In this document: positions 8,130 to 15,936 of the stretch, piece after piece
Numbering within the stretch: the first letter of the stretch is position 1
How the letters are laid out: each line of letters starts with the position of its first letter
NCBI GenBank assembly: GCA_013140715.1
Contig: JABFSG010000003.1
Location: forward strand, 1 to 42,492
From: Nitrospiraceae bacterium
GTDB taxonomy: Bacteria > Nitrospirota > Nitrospiria > Nitrospirales > Nitrospiraceae
Length of the DNA stretch: 42,492 bases
Direction of reading: 5' to 3'
Made by a program: the position numbers and the translations under genes
The notes under the pieces: model-generated
What the model was told of the DNA's origin: nothing
The model's input: only the letters and a program-made list of their open reading frames with translations
Databases searched by the model: none

Positions 8130-8539
8130 AAAGGCGCGTACTGTTTCTGTGCACGGGCAATTCAGCGCGCAGTCAGATGGCGGAAGGCCTGCTTCGTCAC
8201 CTGGCAAGCGACCGTTTCGAGGTAGACAGCGCGGGCACGCATCCAGTTGGACTCAATCCAGGCGCGATCGAGGCTATGCATGACATCGGCGTCGATATCT
8301 CGCAACATCGATCTAAGAGGATGAGCGAGTTCCTGAACGATCCGTTCGATTATGTGATTACGGTCTGCGATCGGGCGAAGGACTCATGTCCGTTGTGGCC
8401 TCATGCCGCGGAATTGATTCATTGGAGCTTCGAAGACCCTGCCGAGACTAAGGGGTCGCCGGAAGAACGGCAGGAGGCCTTCCGACAGGTGCGGGAAGAA
8501 ATCAGAGCGCGTATTGAAGAATTCGTCAAGGACGATTAG
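8126..8539 (+). CDS. arsC: Arsenate reductase, low-molecular-weight phosphatase (thioredoxin) type
   Basis: 137-residue enzyme reducing arsenate to arsenite. It has the LMW-PTPase P-loop C9-TGNSAR-S at the N-terminus and the additional cysteines C81 and C88 (TVCDRAKDSCP) that relay the disulfide to thioredoxin in the Bacillus/Staphylococcus-type ArsC; HWSFEDPAE supplies the general acid Asp. ATG 8126 overlaps the arsM stop (ATGA), so translation is coupled. The reductase would feed arsenite to ArsM. No arsB or acr3 efflux gene follows. Confidence 0.93.
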   Translation: MKRRVLFLCTGNSARSQMAEGLLRHLASDRFEVDSAGTHPVGLNPGAIEAMHDIGVDISQHRSKRMSEFLNDPFDYVITVCDRAKDSCPLWPHAAELIHWSFEDPAETKGSPEERQEAFRQVREEIRARIEEFVKDD

Positions 8540-8690
8540 GGAGAGTCTGAAACTGTCCGAGGTGCCGTTACTTCCCCTCCCCAAAGGGACAGCCTAGTTG
8601 CTCCTTGAGTGCGCGCATCGAACGACTTTCCTTCTCTTAAATGATCCTTCCAAGCTCGCTTGCCTTTCTCTTTTGAAATGGCACTCGCGT

Positions 8691-8770
8691 CGGTCCCACT
8701 GTGGCTGTCGAGTGAGCACATTCTGCCCGTGTGCGCTCCTGGAGAAAGGGATCAGCACAGGTGTCATTCA
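8691..8770. repeat. Degenerate palindromic repeat family B, copy 2
   Basis: TCCCACTGTGGCTGTCGAG, then GAGCACATTCTGCCCGTGTG and CGCTCCTGGAG align with the corresponding parts of the copy at 12729 (TTCCACTGCGCGCGCCGAAC, GAGCACATTTCTATTGTGCG). It lies in the gene-free stretch 8540-9123. Confidence 0.45.
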
Positions 8771-8814
8771 TCTCTTTCACCCTGCGCGTTCTGTGAGTGG
8801 GAAGGGCACCAAAC

Positions 8815-8885
8815 TGCTGTACAAAATTGAAAGTGCAAATGCATCTGTGCGTATCGGATTGTACGTATAGGTAGTCGCCACAGGT
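8815..8885. repeat. Direct repeat unit 1
   Basis: 71-nt unit containing ACAAAATTGAAAGT, AAATGC, ATTGTACGTATA and GTAGTC-CCACAG. It matches the unit at 8961 in about 55 of 71 positions (my count), with strictly conserved blocks and variable spacers. The copies are 146 nt apart and in the same orientation. Confidence 0.75.
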
Positions 8886-8960
8886 CACAGTGGATGATCG
8901 GGCATCGATTCCGATGTCGGATCGCAAGGGAGGTCCTTCTTTTTGGCAGTAAAACTGCAT

Positions 8961-9031
8961 CGCTGCACAAAATTGAAAGTAGAAATGCCACGAAGCGTAC
9001 ATAATTGTACGTATAAGTAGTCACCACAGTT
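8961..9031. repeat. Direct repeat unit 2
   Basis: Second copy of the 71-nt unit, ending 93 nt before the zinc-ribbon gene. GTACATAATTGTACGTATA contains small palindromes (GTAC, TACGTA). It could be a protein-binding array or the tandem ends of a lost insertion sequence; no transposase remnant is visible. Confidence 0.75.
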
Positions 9032-9123
9032 CTAAGTTATTGATAATGCACGAATGTCATGCTGGATTGTAAATTGCTATGTACTCCCGCGTCAGTCAAT
9101 TTTTTTCAACGAGGGAGAGCAGC

Positions 9124-9315
9124 ATGATGGATTGTCCGAAGTGTAAAGGAATGATGACGTTGGAACGGTTCTCGGATTTCTTTCTGGTGTTCTATGCCTG
9201 GAAATGTCTCAATTGCGGCGCGGTCATCGATAAGACCATTTGCAATAACCGGCGAAAGAGTCTCGCAGCCAAAGCTACGAAAGAAGTTGAACCGACTGCC
9301 GTAGAAGTTGGGTGA
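9124..9315 (+). CDS. Small zinc-ribbon protein
   Basis: 63-residue protein with two Cys pairs, CPKC (about residues 4-7) and CLNC (about 28-31), spaced as in a zinc ribbon, then a basic tail. The sequence MMDCPKCKGMMTLERFSDFF...AWKCLNCGAVID has no enzymatic domain. GGGAGAGC precedes ATG 9124, so this start is chosen over an in-frame ATG at 9079. A role in nucleic-acid binding or as a small regulator is possible but not shown. A strong hairpin at 9423 lies downstream, between it and the convergent oxidase gene. Confidence 0.7.
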   Translation: MMDCPKCKGMMTLERFSDFFLVFYAWKCLNCGAVIDKTICNNRRKSLAAKATKEVEPTAVEVG

Positions 9316-9422
9316 CAGTCTTCGCTATTTCTATGTGATGTGCCCCAAGTCGAGCCTCTGAGAGGGGGAGCCGATATTTAAGTGCTCCTCCGTAGCAGCC
9401 TCATCGCATTTCTTCATCAGTA

Positions 9423-9449
9423 GGAAGGCCGCCATTCGGGCGGCCCTCC
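9423..9449. terminator. Bidirectional terminator-like hairpin
   Basis: GGAAGGCCGCC-attc-GGGCGGCCCTCC forms an 11-12 bp GC-rich stem with a 4-nt loop between the convergent zinc-ribbon and multicopper oxidase genes. Neither side has a long U-tract, so intrinsic termination is likely but not certain. Confidence 0.55.
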
Positions 9450-9492
9450 TCTGTACCCTGATTCCCTCTCCTTCACATCTTAGCGCTTGACG

Positions 9493-12072
9493 TTATTTCT
9501 TGTGCCTGTCCGCCCAGCGATATTCATGCTTCATCTTGTGATGCTCCCGGTCATGATCATCGAAGTCATGATGATGCGGGGGTGGTGCAATAGCCGAGAC
9601 GACGTAGGGGCGCATCATCTCGTTGTCCTCGTGTTCAACGATATGGCAGTGCCACACATAGAGGCCGGCGATGTCGAACTTGGCCTTCACGGTCGTGATC
9701 TCTCCCGGATAAGCAATCACCGTGTCCTTGTAACCCATCTCCGATGGTGCGAGAGGATGGGGGGTTACGCAGCCACTTCCAGGCACCGAAGGGTCGGAAA
9801 TATTGATGCATGCCCGGCTGACCACTTCGAATCGCACCAGATGCATGTGGATCGGGTGCCCATCGACCGTGAAGTTATAGATCTTCCATTCCTCGGTGTC
9901 GCCGAGCTTCGGCTTCTCTGTCACATCCACCGTGATCGTGGCCCCGCTGTTCAGCCTGACTTTCACTGGCTGGCTGGCGCCAGACACATCCGTCCACTTC
10001 AACGGGTTCCCTACGTCCGTCGCAGGGGTAAGCGGGGGGCCCTGGGTCGTCGAACCCTGCAGGCTGACGGTTCCGAGCAAGGCAGCGGTCGGTCCGAAAG
10101 GCACCGGGAATGGCGCTACAGCGGGATCGCCACAGGGAGTCGCCACCAGATTCCCTGCGCTATCCACCGCAAAGTTCCCATTTCCATCGCTCGGTACGCA
10201 CACTTGTGCGGAGGACATCTCGTTCAGCGATACTAGCCGCGTGACGGTCGATGGTCCAAGCGGCTGTTCCGCGTTCAGTTTGAGGTTGGCCGGCGCCGTT
10301 GTCTTGCCGTCGGTCGAACCCTTGGCCCCGCTGAGGCTCGCGTTCACCACAAACTGCATGACTTGTCCGGTCGTGCCGGGATCGGCCACAGGATCAACTG
10401 GGAACCCCCCGAAAGGCCCGTCCGGTCCCGTATTCACCATGGTCACGATCGTCCCCGGCGCCAACCCGCTGAAGTCCACAATGACATCGGCCCTCTCCGC
10501 ATTGCCCATCAGGAGCGCCCTCGGATCGCTCAGATTTGGACTTGGAGTCGGCTCAGGGGCTCCCGCGATCAACGCAATCTGCTCGCCGGTCTGTATCCTT
10601 ACCACCTGGGGCAAGAAGCCCTGCTCTGCGCCGATCTGATAGAAGGGAATCTCCTTCTTAACGCTATTCGCGTCGACATAGGTGAGCGCGAGATTCAGGA
10701 AACGGGCATTGGTTCCGTTCAACAGGCGGAAACGATACCGAGCCTGTGCCACCTCGAGTTTCGGCCAGCTCACTCCATTGACCACCATCACGTTAAAAAA
10801 GGCCTCAGGGTTCCAGATCGGGGCAACATCGGATGTTGGCGCGAAGGGGATCTGGAGCTGATTCTGATCCAGCCCCTCAAAAAACGCCCGATTGGCGGGG
10901 TAGAAGAGCGAACCATCACTATTGAACGACCGGTCTTGGATTGCAATCGGGATCTCGCGGATGGCATTTCTGACAGGATTCGACGTGTTGAGCGCGAGCA
11001 CACCCTGTCCCCTGCGCGGGGCTGGTCCTGGCAATATCGCTTTGGTATTTGTGACTACGTTCCTCCCCCCGTCGAACCTCCCTCCGCGGATCAGCCAGAA
11101 TCCAGCCGGTCCCGCATAGACGTTTGATCGCGTCATCCCCAGGGCATGGTCGTGGTACCAGAGTGTGGTGGCAGCCTGATCGTTCCGGTAGGAGAAATCC
11201 GCATAGCCAAGATTGCCGGGATTGCGTCCGGTGACGTCGTCAAACAACCGACCGTGACTCGTATAGCCGGCGGGAATATATTTCGCAGCCGGAAGCCACC
11301 AGGCTTCGGGGTACCCGTCGCTGGCAGGATCTACGTGAGAGCCGTGCACATGGGTGACAATCGGAACCGGACCTTTGTAGGGGAGAGGGTCGAGCCCCAT
11401 GCAATCGGTCCCGGTTAGAGCGCTACCATTATGCGGATCACACACTCCGGGAGGATTCGCCCAGTGGAGCGTCTGATCCACCGGAAGCAGGTGCTCCAGA
11501 AACTGATGTTTGAGGTCTATCGGGTTGGTCTTGGCCCCCACCAGTTCGTTTATCCAGCGGACATTGACCCGCCTGGCGTCTCTTGTCTCAATGGTATAGG
11601 CGGGATAATTGAATTGGGAGTTGGGATCAGGCGCGACCAGAGGCGTGGGGTCGCCAGCTGGACCATAACTCCACACGGTGGTAGCCGGCAACGGAACCGG
11701 CAGGATCTGTTGCTGGAATTGCCTCACCGCAATTTGGTAATTTTCCCCTTTACGTCCTTCACTGTCTTCCGGCATGTAATCGTTTCTGGTGGGATCAGTA
11801 AATTTACGATCGATGTCGCCGTTCGTCTCGCTCCTGCGCATCACCGGTGGGATGACCAGAGGCGTGATGTATTTCGTGATGGTCGTAGGATCCAGTGTTC
11901 CGCCGGGCAGCGGGTCCGCGAACACCGGCACCGAGGTCCAGGGTGCCAAGGCCATTGCTAAGGCGCTGGTTACAATAGCCAGCCGGCTATTCCTTTTCCT
12001 GTCTTCTCGTCCTCGACCACCGCTGCTGGGGTCGGTCCAGCTTAGATTCAACCGTCTGAGTCGATTCAGCAT
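9493..12072 (-). CDS. Large exported multicopper oxidase with His-rich tail
   Basis: 859-residue periplasmic or secreted multicopper oxidase. A signal-peptide-like hydrophobic segment lies at about residues 31-52 after a long basic leader. The four copper motifs are intact: HVHGSH (241-246), WYHDH (305-309), HPIHMH (739-744) and HCHIVEHEDNEMM (808-820), giving the T1 Cys/His/Met site and the T2/T3 trinuclear cluster. It should oxidise a reductant while reducing O2 to water; CotA/bilirubin-oxidase-like members act on metals or phenolics, but the substrate cannot be read here. It is about 250-350 residues longer than common laccases, with insertions between the second and third motifs. The C-terminus is rich in His, Asp and Lys (PPPHHHDFDDHDREHHKMKH), a possible metal-binding tail. 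GGAGGAGA precedes ATG 12072. Confidence 0.92.
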   Translation of the reverse strand: MLNRLRRLNLSWTDPSSGGRGREDRKRNSRLAIVTSALAMALAPWTSVPVFADPLPGGTLDPTTITKYITPLVIPPVMRRSETNGDIDRKFTDPTRNDYMPEDSEGRKGENYQIAVRQFQQQILPVPLPATTVWSYGPAGDPTPLVAPDPNSQFNYPAYTIETRDARRVNVRWINELVGAKTNPIDLKHQFLEHLLPVDQTLHWANPPGVCDPHNGSALTGTDCMGLDPLPYKGPVPIVTHVHGSHVDPASDGYPEAWWLPAAKYIPAGYTSHGRLFDDVTGRNPGNLGYADFSYRNDQAATTLWYHDHALGMTRSNVYAGPAGFWLIRGGRFDGGRNVVTNTKAILPGPAPRRGQGVLALNTSNPVRNAIREIPIAIQDRSFNSDGSLFYPANRAFFEGLDQNQLQIPFAPTSDVAPIWNPEAFFNVMVVNGVSWPKLEVAQARYRFRLLNGTNARFLNLALTYVDANSVKKEIPFYQIGAEQGFLPQVVRIQTGEQIALIAGAPEPTPSPNLSDPRALLMGNAERADVIVDFSGLAPGTIVTMVNTGPDGPFGGFPVDPVADPGTTGQVMQFVVNASLSGAKGSTDGKTTAPANLKLNAEQPLGPSTVTRLVSLNEMSSAQVCVPSDGNGNFAVDSAGNLVATPCGDPAVAPFPVPFGPTAALLGTVSLQGSTTQGPPLTPATDVGNPLKWTDVSGASQPVKVRLNSGATITVDVTEKPKLGDTEEWKIYNFTVDGHPIHMHLVRFEVVSRACINISDPSVPGSGCVTPHPLAPSEMGYKDTVIAYPGEITTVKAKFDIAGLYVWHCHIVEHEDNEMMRPYVVSAIAPPPHHHDFDDHDREHHKMKHEYRWADRHKK

Positions 12073-12728
12073 GGCAATTCTCCTCCATTGGTTGGGCCTG
12101 AATAAACACCGATCTGCCCCTTACCCCTCCGGCCAGAGATTCCAGGCAATGATCGACCACAAAACATTTTTCACAAGTAATTCTTCTCGGTCTGAACCAG
12201 AGGTGACTCCTTTCAGCTTTCCGAAATCTGAGCTGGCACAAAATAGATGAAAATGGAATTATGTCTATACCTCTTAAGGTGGGGATGCCGCACTGGTGGC
12301 CGTTTCCCACGGATTAAGCCCGTAGTTATGTGCGCCTAACTGATGGGTCAAAGCGACATTGCTCTACTGACGCGGCAATGACGATTTTGAGATTTTTCGG
12401 CAGGTATCGTGCCTCCTGAGCCTGGGGCCAGCAGGAATCACGAAGTTCACAGGACTTCGGTACGGCCCCTCCCTCGACTGAGGGGGCATCCTTAGCCAGG
12501 GTTGAATAAGGCAGTGGAGGCACAGGTTGAAACCTGATGCATGATCTCGCGATGCGTCATCGAAGCGGCAAGCAGAGCAAAGATTGCTCTCGAGGTAGGA
12601 GTGAATGGGTATAGAAATAGCGTCAGAAGTATGGAACGAGGTGAGTAGGTGGGGTATCTATCCGGGCGAGTAGAGCGAACGATTAGAAGGTTTCTGGAGC
12701 CGTCAGTGGTGCCCGTTTTCTTCTCAGG
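12073..12728. other. Gene-free upstream region of the multicopper oxidase
   Basis: No convincing coding sequence on either strand; short open frames lack homology-like composition or ribosome binding sites. It must contain the oxidase promoter. The only motif I can point to is the sigma-54-like site at 12400. Confidence 0.5.
12400..12413 (-). promoter_or_regulatory. Possible sigma-54 promoter
   Basis: Minus strand reads GGCACG-ATAC-CTGC: GG and GC with the required 10-nt spacing and a good -24 element. It would start transcription near 12388, about 315 nt before the oxidase start, a long leader. Sequence match only. Confidence 0.25.
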
Positions 12729-12821
12729 GATGGGGGCTGATTGGACTTCCACTGCGCGCGCCGAACGAGCACATTTCTATTGTGCGCGTTCCGCGAACAC
12801 AGAAGATCATCAGGCTCCATC
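12729..12821. repeat. Palindromic repeat family B, copy 3
   Basis: GATGGGGGCTGATTGGACTT... pairs with ...AGATCATCAGGCTCCATC; the inner part GCGCGCGCCGAACGAGCACA pairs imperfectly with TGTGCGCGTTCCGCGAACAC. On the minus strand it begins six bases after the stop of the pentapeptide-repeat gene. Confidence 0.8.
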
Positions 12822-12827
12822 ACACCC

Positions 12828-14249
12828 TCATCTGCCTGAATTCTTCTTGGTTTTCTTTTCTCCACAGGGCTCCGGGCGGCTGAGGTCGGGTGGTAACTTG
12901 GTCTGCTCGTCGAGACAAGCGCTGTCGATTTGCGCTTGGGTGAGGCCCAGCGCTCCCGCGAGGTTTGCGCCCCGCAAGTCTGCTTGCCGCAGGTTTGCTG
13001 CATCTAGTCGCACCCCGGTGAAATTTGCGCCTGAAAACGATGTTTCCTGAAGATTCGCTTCCTGCAGGTTCGCCTGCTCGATCGTGGCGTGACTGAAGGT
13101 CGCCCTTCTCAAGTCTGCTGCGACCAGATTGGCCGATTCCAAATTTGCTCTATTGAATTGCGCGCGCTGTAATGACACGTTTGGGGCGTAGATCTGGCTG
13201 AGGTCGGCGTCGATGAAAATGGTTCCCTTGCCCATCGCTCCGATGAGAACGGCATGAGGGAGCTTCGCACCGCGGAAGTCGGTTCCATCCAGAATCGAAT
13301 GGTACAGAATCGCCATTCGAAGGTTGGCATATTGCAGGTTGGTCTTCACCAGCCGCGCGCCTTCGAAATTGACTCCTTCCAGGTCTGCTTGCCGGAAGCC
13401 CGCTGACTGCAGATTGGTGAAGCGAAGGTCTGCGCCTCGGAGCAACGCATCGCGCAAGTTGGCCTCTGTCAGATCCGCCTCATCGAAATAGGCTCCTTCG
13501 AGATCTGCTTCCACGAGGCGCGCGCCGTTCAGTTGGGCGCCGTCGAGAAGGGCTCCTTGTAGATTGGCCTGCTCCAAGTTTGCTTTGGTCAAATTCGTTC
13601 GGCGCAGATCTGCCTGCAGGAAGTCGGCTCCAGATAGAATCGCTCCACGCAGGTCGGCGCCATAGAAGTAGCTGTCGGCCAGGTTTGCGTTGGTGAGGTT
13701 GGCAGAGGTGAGGTCGCTGCCCTCAAAATGTGCCCGTTCGAAGGCGGACTCCTTTAATTGCGTGCCGATCAGGACGGCATTGTAGAGCACCGCTTCGTCT
13801 CCGATCACTCGAAGCAGGCTGGCGTGCGACAATCTGGCTCGCCGCAAATCGGTCCCCGACAGGTTGCTGTCTTCCAGGCGGGCTTTGGTGAGATCGGCAC
13901 CGGCGAGCTGCGCTTGTGTCAAGGTACTCTGGTGCAGATTGGCTTCCTGCAGCACTGTTCCTTCCAGATTCGCTCGTTCCAGATTGGCCCCGGCGAGTGT
14001 CGCCCGGCGCAAGTCTGCCTGACAGAGATTTGCTCGTCGATATTCCTGCTTCTCACGATGCTCAAGCCACTGTTCATGCGATTCCACAATCGCCTGTAGC
14101 TGCTTGGGCGGAACAGACTTTTTTTTGTAGGTGCTTGCACAGCTGGCAGGTTGACCGCTTGCCTGATTTGGTTCTGCTGCTTGGATGATGGCCGGCAGGG
14201 CGAGAACGAGCGATGCCAGGATCGTGACGAGGACAGTCCGCTGTGTCAT
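12828..14249 (-). CDS. Exported pentapeptide-repeat protein
   Basis: 473 residues. Residues 1-25 (MTQRTVLVTILASLVLALPA...) form a signal peptide, so the protein is periplasmic or outer-membrane-associated, unlike most bacterial pentapeptide proteins, which are cytoplasmic. From about residue 70 to 445 it is built almost entirely of A(D/N)LxxA pentapeptides (ANLCQADLRRATLAGANLER...), predicted to fold as a long right-handed square beta-helix. No enzymatic domain is present. ATG 14249 is preferred because GGAGAG precedes it and the signal peptide starts there; an upstream ATG at 14288 would add 13 residues. It follows a cytochrome c gene by 48 bases and is probably cotranscribed. Confidence 0.88.
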   Translation of the reverse strand: MTQRTVLVTILASLVLALPAIIQAAEPNQASGQPASCASTYKKKSVPPKQLQAIVESHEQWLEHREKQEYRRANLCQADLRRATLAGANLERANLEGTVLQEANLHQSTLTQAQLAGADLTKARLEDSNLSGTDLRRARLSHASLLRVIGDEAVLYNAVLIGTQLKESAFERAHFEGSDLTSANLTNANLADSYFYGADLRGAILSGADFLQADLRRTNLTKANLEQANLQGALLDGAQLNGARLVEADLEGAYFDEADLTEANLRDALLRGADLRFTNLQSAGFRQADLEGVNFEGARLVKTNLQYANLRMAILYHSILDGTDFRGAKLPHAVLIGAMGKGTIFIDADLSQIYAPNVSLQRAQFNRANLESANLVAADLRRATFSHATIEQANLQEANLQETSFSGANFTGVRLDAANLRQADLRGANLAGALGLTQAQIDSACLDEQTKLPPDLSRPEPCGEKKTKKNSGR

Positions 14250-14297
14250 TCTGATTCTCTCCAAAATGATGGATGTGTTTCTTGCCATACCAGAGCC

Positions 14298-14672
14298 TCA
14301 TCGTGCTCGCTGAGACAACAGACGGATGTAGGCCACTGCATCCTGCATTTCCCCATCCGTCAGCTGGCCTCGCCATGCATGCATGGGGCTGAAGACGACC
14401 CCATGTTCGATGGTGCGAAGCAGTTCTTCGTCGGATTTGAGAAAGGACGAAAACCGGTGGAAGTTGGCCGGCGCGATCTTGAGGGCCTGCGCTTCAGGTC
14501 CATCCCCCCAGCCTCCGGCACCATGGCAGGCCTGGCAATCCCGCTGATATACGGTTTTGCCGCGTGTGATATCGGGCGGATATTCTTGTGCCTGAAGAAG
14601 CGGCGCGAACAGGAGACCGATGACCCCTATACTCAGGGTGGCTGTCATGCCTCTATGTAAAATACGCATCAT
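14298..14672 (-). CDS. Periplasmic mono-haem cytochrome c
   Basis: 124-residue exported class I cytochrome c: signal peptide to about residue 28 (LLFAPLLQAQ), haem-binding CQACH at residues 46-50, and a plausible distal Met ligand in VVFSPMHAW; the C-terminal helix EMQDAVAYIRLLS is typical. It would shuttle electrons in the periplasm. AGGAGGT overlaps tandem ATGs at 14672 and 14669, so the second may be used. It is first in an apparent operon with the exported pentapeptide-repeat protein. Confidence 0.92.
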   Translation of the reverse strand: MMRILHRGMTATLSIGVIGLLFAPLLQAQEYPPDITRGKTVYQRDCQACHGAGGWGDGPEAQALKIAPANFHRFSSFLKSDEELLRTIEHGVVFSPMHAWRGQLTDGEMQDAVAYIRLLSQRAR

Positions 14673-14720
14673 ACCTCCTCAACAGCTTCGGAAACCCCCA
14701 AGCTTGCATGTTCACTCTTC

Positions 14721-14819
14721 AGAGATGGGTCCTGATTGATCTTCCACTGCGCGCGTCCAACGAGGGGAGTCCGCGACCGCGCGTTGCGCGAGCACAGAAG
14801 ATCATCAGGCCCCATCTCT
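14721..14819. repeat. Palindromic repeat family B, copy 4
   Basis: Perfect ends AGAGATGGG / CCCATCTCT and arms TCCTGATTGATCTTC / GAAGATCATCAGGCC, then GCGCGCGTCCAACGAG against GCGTTGCGCGAGCAC. On the minus strand it follows the zinc-ribbon gene ending at 14851, separated by a fragment of family A. Confidence 0.85.
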
Positions 14820-14825
14820 CTCCCT

Positions 14826-14850
14826 GCTGGAGGTCATTTTCAGCATGCTG
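14826..14850 (-). repeat. Left-end fragment of palindrome family A
   Basis: On the minus strand, directly after the TGA of the zinc-ribbon gene, CAGCATGCTGAAAATGACC then TCCAGC matches the first 25 bases of copy A2 (CAGGATGCTGAAAATGACCC). The remainder of the element is missing and a family B palindrome follows seven bases later. Confidence 0.75.
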
Positions 14851-15015
14851 TCAGCTTTTCTTGGTCGTGTGGGCAATAAACGACGTATAAAGTTGCTGCA
14901 TCTTACCGCTGCTGCATTTCGGGCAGGTCACCTTGTTGGACTCATGTTGTTTCAGCGTCAAGACCACCAACGATTCCTTCCCGCAGTCGAGACATTTGTA
15001 GTCGTACATGGGCAT
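14851..15015 (-). CDS. FmdB-type zinc-ribbon protein
   Basis: 54-residue protein beginning MPMYDYKCLDCGKES with a second pair CPKC, the CxxC...CxxC arrangement and MPxYDYxC start of the FmdB/CxxC_CxxC_SSSS family. Function of the family is poorly defined; members are thought to be regulatory or metal-binding. GCGAGG precedes ATG 15015; the frame is open upstream but that part overlaps the neighbouring gene's stop region and has no ribosome binding site. It lies 31 bases after the RaiA-cold-shock fusion gene and is likely in the same transcript. Confidence 0.82.
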   Translation of the reverse strand: MPMYDYKCLDCGKESLVVLTLKQHESNKVTCPKCSSGKMQQLYTSFIAHTTKKS

Positions 15016-15046
15016 AGTGCCTCGCTTTTCCCGTACCGCCATGGCC

Positions 15047-15592
15047 CTATCTGGCGATGGCAGATAGATGATGAACCGTCGTGGCCTGAGGACCCTTCTC
15101 GCCTTCCTCAAGATTGAAGGAGACGTCGGTTCCGTCTCTCAATTCTTCGAACGTAAGACCCTGCAGAGCATGTTTGTGAAAATAGACCTCGCCTCCGCCC
15201 TCCTTGAGAATGAATCCGTAGCCTTCTTTCGGGAACAGTTTGCAGATGACGCCCCGTAATGGGGGGATCGGAGAGGTGCGTACTTCGGTGCGACCCCGCT
15301 TCTCATGGTGCTTGCGGAGCTCGATGGCCATGGCGTCGAAGGCAGTTCGGATCGCCTCTTCGAACGTCTTGTCTTCCTTGCGGGCGGTCTTGGTTTGGCG
15401 ACCGGGGAGTGTGACGACGATGAGGGCCTCAGCGACGTTGGCTTGTTTCTTATGATGGAGATTTTTTGTGAGGGTGACTCGCCCATGGATCAGATCTTGA
15501 TGCCTTTGCTGGAGATCGGCCATACGAGATTCGATTTCGGTTTTCCAGCGGGGGGTCATCCCGACGTTTCGACTCTCAATCTCCAGCTCCAT
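15047..15592 (-). CDS. Ribosome-associated HPF/RaiA protein fused to a cold-shock domain
   Basis: 181 residues. Residues 1-105 (MELEIESRNVGMTPRWKTEI...VTLPGR...EEAIRTAFDAMAIELRKHHEK) have the beta-alpha-beta pattern of hibernation promoting factor/RaiA, which blocks the ribosomal decoding site. Residues about 112-181 form a cold-shock domain with RNP1-like GYGFI and RNP2-like VYFHKHAL and a preceding GVICKLFPKEG. The two parts together suggest a stress factor acting on ribosomes and RNA. GGAGG lies 4 nt before ATG 15592, which excludes the longer frame running through the upstream repeat to 15850. Hairpin C2 begins about 20 nt upstream, in the predicted leader. Confidence 0.9.
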   Translation of the reverse strand: MELEIESRNVGMTPRWKTEIESRMADLQQRHQDLIHGRVTLTKNLHHKKQANVAEALIVVTLPGRQTKTARKEDKTFEEAIRTAFDAMAIELRKHHEKRGRTEVRTSPIPPLRGVICKLFPKEGYGFILKEGGGEVYFHKHALQGLTFEELRDGTDVSFNLEEGEKGPQATTVHHLSAIAR

Positions 15593-15614
15593 GCAGCCTC
15601 CAAATTGTTGATTC

Positions 15615-15700
15615 GGTCTATCTCGTTTATCTGGTTTGTCTTGTTTGTTTAGTTGGTTTGGTTCGAAGAACGAAAGAAACCAAACGAACCAGCTAACCCG
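15615..15700. repeat. Quasi-palindromic word repeat C2 (TTTGGTT-type)
   Basis: Left arm is built of words such as TATCTGGTTTGTCTTGTTTG and GTTGGTTTGGTTCG; right arm CGAAAGAAACCAAACGAACC is their approximate complement. It lies upstream of the RaiA-cold-shock gene on the minus strand. The surrounding gap 15593-15936 contains no other feature I can support. Confidence 0.78.
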
Positions 15701-15936
15701 TCGTTGGTGGATATCAGCAAGCGATGTGCCGCAGGCTGCTGGAGGTGAGAGGCATGAGGCAAGCAGCCATGGACTTGAAAATTTTCCCTCTCGTCCCTCG
15801 CCCTGGGCCTGCGGCTCGGTATGAAGTGACGCATTTTTCCCCAGTGGCACTCTTGGCAGTGAAGCTCAATGCACCAGTTCACGTCGAGGTGAATGGTTAT
15901 ACTGGGCTCCTTCATCTGTTCGAACAGCAATAGGTA

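Noticed and set aside
9896-11961. Long open frames on the plus strand (9896-10639, 10363-11127, 11431-11961)
   Set aside because: They lie opposite the multicopper oxidase, whose copper motifs are unambiguous; GC-rich codon bias opens the antisense frames.
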